DNA of 64,000 bases, from contig CAAEXF010000141.1 of NCBI GenBank assembly GCA_900759715.1, forward strand, positions 28,397 to 92,396, written 5' to 3'. Positions 62,533-64,000 of the stretch are shown in pieces. The DNA comes from Clostridium_AM sp900759715 (GTDB taxonomy: Bacteria; Bacillota; Clostridia; Clostridiales; Clostridiaceae). Below the pieces are notes generated by a model. The model did no database searches, was not told the origin of the DNA, and saw nothing but the letters and a program-made list of their open reading frames with translations. Each line of letters opens with the position of its first letter. The stretch's first letter is position 1. The translations under genes and the position numbers were made by a program.

Positions 62533-63789
62533 ATGGAAAACGGAAAGTACTTAGAAGAAACAAAAAAACCATTCACACCTTTGCTAGCGATTGAAGAAGC
62601 TGCAAGATGTCTATTATGCCATGATGCGCCTTGTAGTAAGGCATGTCCAGCAGGGACAGATCCAGCTAAATTTATACGTTCACTTCGCTTCAGAAATTTA
62701 AAGGGTGCAGTTGAAACTATAAGAACAAACAATCCTCTTGGAGCTGTATGTTCAAGAGTTTGCCCTTACGACAAATATTGCGAAGGAGCTTGTAGCAGAT
62801 GTGGAATAGACAAGCCTATTAGAATTGGAGAGCTTCAAAGATATTTAACTGACTACGAACAATCCATAAATATGAAAGTTTTGGAAAAAGTAGAATTGGA
62901 TAAAGAAAAAGTAGCAGTAATTGGAGCAGGACCAAGTGGTCTTACTGCAGCGGCAGCTCTAGCACTAAAAGGATATAAAGTTACTGTTTTTGAAGAAAAA
63001 GATGTTTTAGGTGGATGGTTAAGTTATGGAATACCACCTCAAAGATTACCACAAGAAGTTGTTGAAAATGAAATCAATTATATAAAAGAACTAGGTGTTG
63101 AATTTAAAACAGGTTGTAAAGTAGGAAAAGATTTAAGTATAGATAGCTTAAGAGCTGAAGGATACAAGGCATTCTTAGTTGCATGTGGAATGCAAAAAGG
63201 AAAACTTGTAGATATTAAGGGCTCAGATTTAGAAGGAGTTGTAAACGGAGTAGACTTCTTAGCACAAGCTAAGACTACTAAGGGTGATGTTAAAGTTGGA
63301 AATCATGTAATCGTTATCGGCGGCGGAGACGTTGCTATGGATTGCGCGTCAACAGCAAAACTTCTTGGTGCTGAAGATGTTAAGATTGTTTACAGAAGAA
63401 CAATTGAAAAAATGCCAGCTAGCTCTGAAGAGAAAGAATATGTTAGCTCATTAAATATTCCAATTTTCACAGGATTTAAACCAGCAGAAATTATAGGAAA
63501 AGACGGAAAAGTTACAGCTTTAAAAGCTGAAGGAATGTTTGATGCTTCAAAAATGGAATTAGGCGCAGATATGGTTATATTTGCAGTTGGACAAGAAGCA
63601 GAGAATGTTGATGGAATTGCAGATCTTAAATCAACAGGTGTATTTACATCAGGAGATATAGTTGAAGATGATAAGACAGTTGTGCAAGCTGTTGCATCAG
63701 GTAAATTAGCTGCAGAAAAAATCGAAGCTTTCTTAACAGGAAAATCAGGATTAGACGAAGCAGCATCAGCTAAGGAGGGTGTAAGATAA
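62533..63789 (+). CDS. preT: NAD-dependent dihydropyrimidine dehydrogenase subunit PreT / GltD-like
   Basis: 418 residues. Flavin- and Fe-S-containing NAD(P)H oxidoreductase. N-terminal cluster Cys in CLLCHDAPCSKACPAG and CSRVCPYDKYCEGACSRCG (residues 28-100), FAD motif GAGPSGLTAAA near 133 and NAD(P) motif IGGGDVAMDCA near 267. Close to glutamate synthase small subunit, but the next gene is preA, which makes it PreT, the electron-input half of the PreTA uracil/thymine reductase. ATG 62533 with AAAGGGG upstream; the earlier in-frame start 62512 is less likely. Stop overlaps the preA start by 1 nt. Confidence 0.88.
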   Translation: MENGKYLEETKKPFTPLLAIEEAARCLLCHDAPCSKACPAGTDPAKFIRSLRFRNLKGAVETIRTNNPLGAVCSRVCPYDKYCEGACSRCGIDKPIRIGELQRYLTDYEQSINMKVLEKVELDKEKVAVIGAGPSGLTAAAALALKGYKVTVFEEKDVLGGWLSYGIPPQRLPQEVVENEINYIKELGVEFKTGCKVGKDLSIDSLRAEGYKAFLVACGMQKGKLVDIKGSDLEGVVNGVDFLAQAKTTKGDVKVGNHVIVIGGGDVAMDCASTAKLLGAEDVKIVYRRTIEKMPASSEEKEYVSSLNIPIFTGFKPAEIIGKDGKVTALKAEGMFDASKMELGADMVIFAVGQEAENVDGIADLKSTGVFTSGDIVEDDKTVVQAVASGKLAAEKIEAFLTGKSGLDEAASAKEGVR

Positions 63790-64000
63790 TGAAAAAAAGA
63801 GATCTTTCAATAGAATTTTGTGGAGTAAAATGTGAAAATCCATTTTTCTTAGCATCATCACCAGTTGGAAACAACTATGATATGTGTGCTAAGGCTTTAG
63901 AATCTGGTTGGGCTGGAGTAGTATTTAAAACTGTAAACTCAGAAAAAATGATAGAAGTTTCACCACGTTTTGATGCTACAAGAAAAGAAGGAACTCCTTT
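63789..64000 (+). CDS. preA: Dihydropyrimidine dehydrogenase subunit PreA (partial, runs off the window)
   Basis: First 70 codons of an FMN-dependent dihydroorotate-dehydrogenase-like TIM barrel: MKKRDLSIEFCGVKCENPFF, then ASSPVGNNYDMCAKALESGWAGVVFKT. This N-terminus is typical of PreA. Overlap TAATG with preT and AAGGAGGGTG just upstream show a translationally coupled pair. Together they reduce uracil/thymine (or act in reverse). The gene continues beyond base 64000. Confidence 0.88.
   Translation, partial: MKKRDLSIEFCGVKCENPFFLASSPVGNNYDMCAKALESGWAGVVFKTVNSEKMIEVSPRFDATRKEGTP

Overview
The window is about 64 kb of very AT-rich (low-GC) Firmicute chromosome. Gene order and content point to a spore-forming Clostridium (Clostridium sensu stricto). 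The classical blocks comM/dprA/topA/codY, rpsB-tsf-pyrH-frr-uppS-cdsA-dxr-rseP-ispG, rimP-nusA-ylxR-ylxQ-infB-rbfA-nrnA-truB-ribF-rpsO-pnp and dapG-tepA-ftsK-rimO-pgsA-recA-rny-spoVS are all in their usual clostridial order. SpoVS, a YlmC-type protein and two coat-like proteins indicate sporulation. I saw no tRNA, rRNA, prophage, insertion sequence or CRISPR array.

Layout. 1-3.7 kb: comM tail, two reverse-strand metal-dependent hydrolases, dprA. 3.9-7.1 kb: topA and the global regulator codY. 7.4-12.2 kb: ribosome and envelope genes rpsB to cdsA. 12.3-13.6 kb: a coat protein, a tiny reverse-strand ORF, a decayed membrane-protein ORF and a MITE-like repeat. 13.6-17 kb: dxr-rseP-ispG, covering isoprenoid synthesis and intramembrane proteolysis. 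17.2-27.4 kb: the nusA-infB-pnp translation and RNA-decay supercluster. 27.5-39.6 kb: M16 peptidase, ylmC, dapG, tepA, ftsK/spoIIIE, rimO, pgsA, SOS-controlled recA, rny and sigma-H-type spoVS. 39.7-42.3 kb: a three-gene prenyl-phosphate/sugar membrane cassette. 42.3-49.3 kb: PHP phosphatase, aminotransferase, HPr, purB and an antiterminator-controlled PTS sugar permease. 49.5-59.5 kb: accessory genes, including a repeat-containing coat protein, a Lon-family protease, a hemerythrin-like protein, a patatin, an HD hydrolase, a lipoprotein and an iron alcohol dehydrogenase. 59.7-62 kb: a sulfur/selenium locus. 62.5 kb to the end: preT-preA.

The two most interesting items lie side by side at 59.7-60.5 kb and would be missed by a plain ORF call. 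(1) A reverse-strand HesB/IscA-like gene (59763-60092) has an in-frame TGA exactly at the conserved Cys of the family. A bacterial-SECIS-like hairpin places its loop 25 nt downstream, so this looks like a selenoprotein. (2) Divergent from it, cysS is preceded by a 27-codon leader ORF beginning Met-Phe-Cys-Cys-Cys-Cys. A rho-independent terminator follows, and a competing pairing within the leader ORF could prevent it. This looks like a leader-peptide attenuator for cysteinyl-tRNA synthetase where a T-box would normally be expected.

Other non-coding structure includes a three-copy MITE-like inverted-repeat family, branched palindromic elements, a perfect 56-bp palindrome between convergent genes, a hairpin that masks the topA ribosome-binding site, and structured rpsB and rpsO leaders. 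All identifications come from reading the sequence and recognising families; no database search was run.
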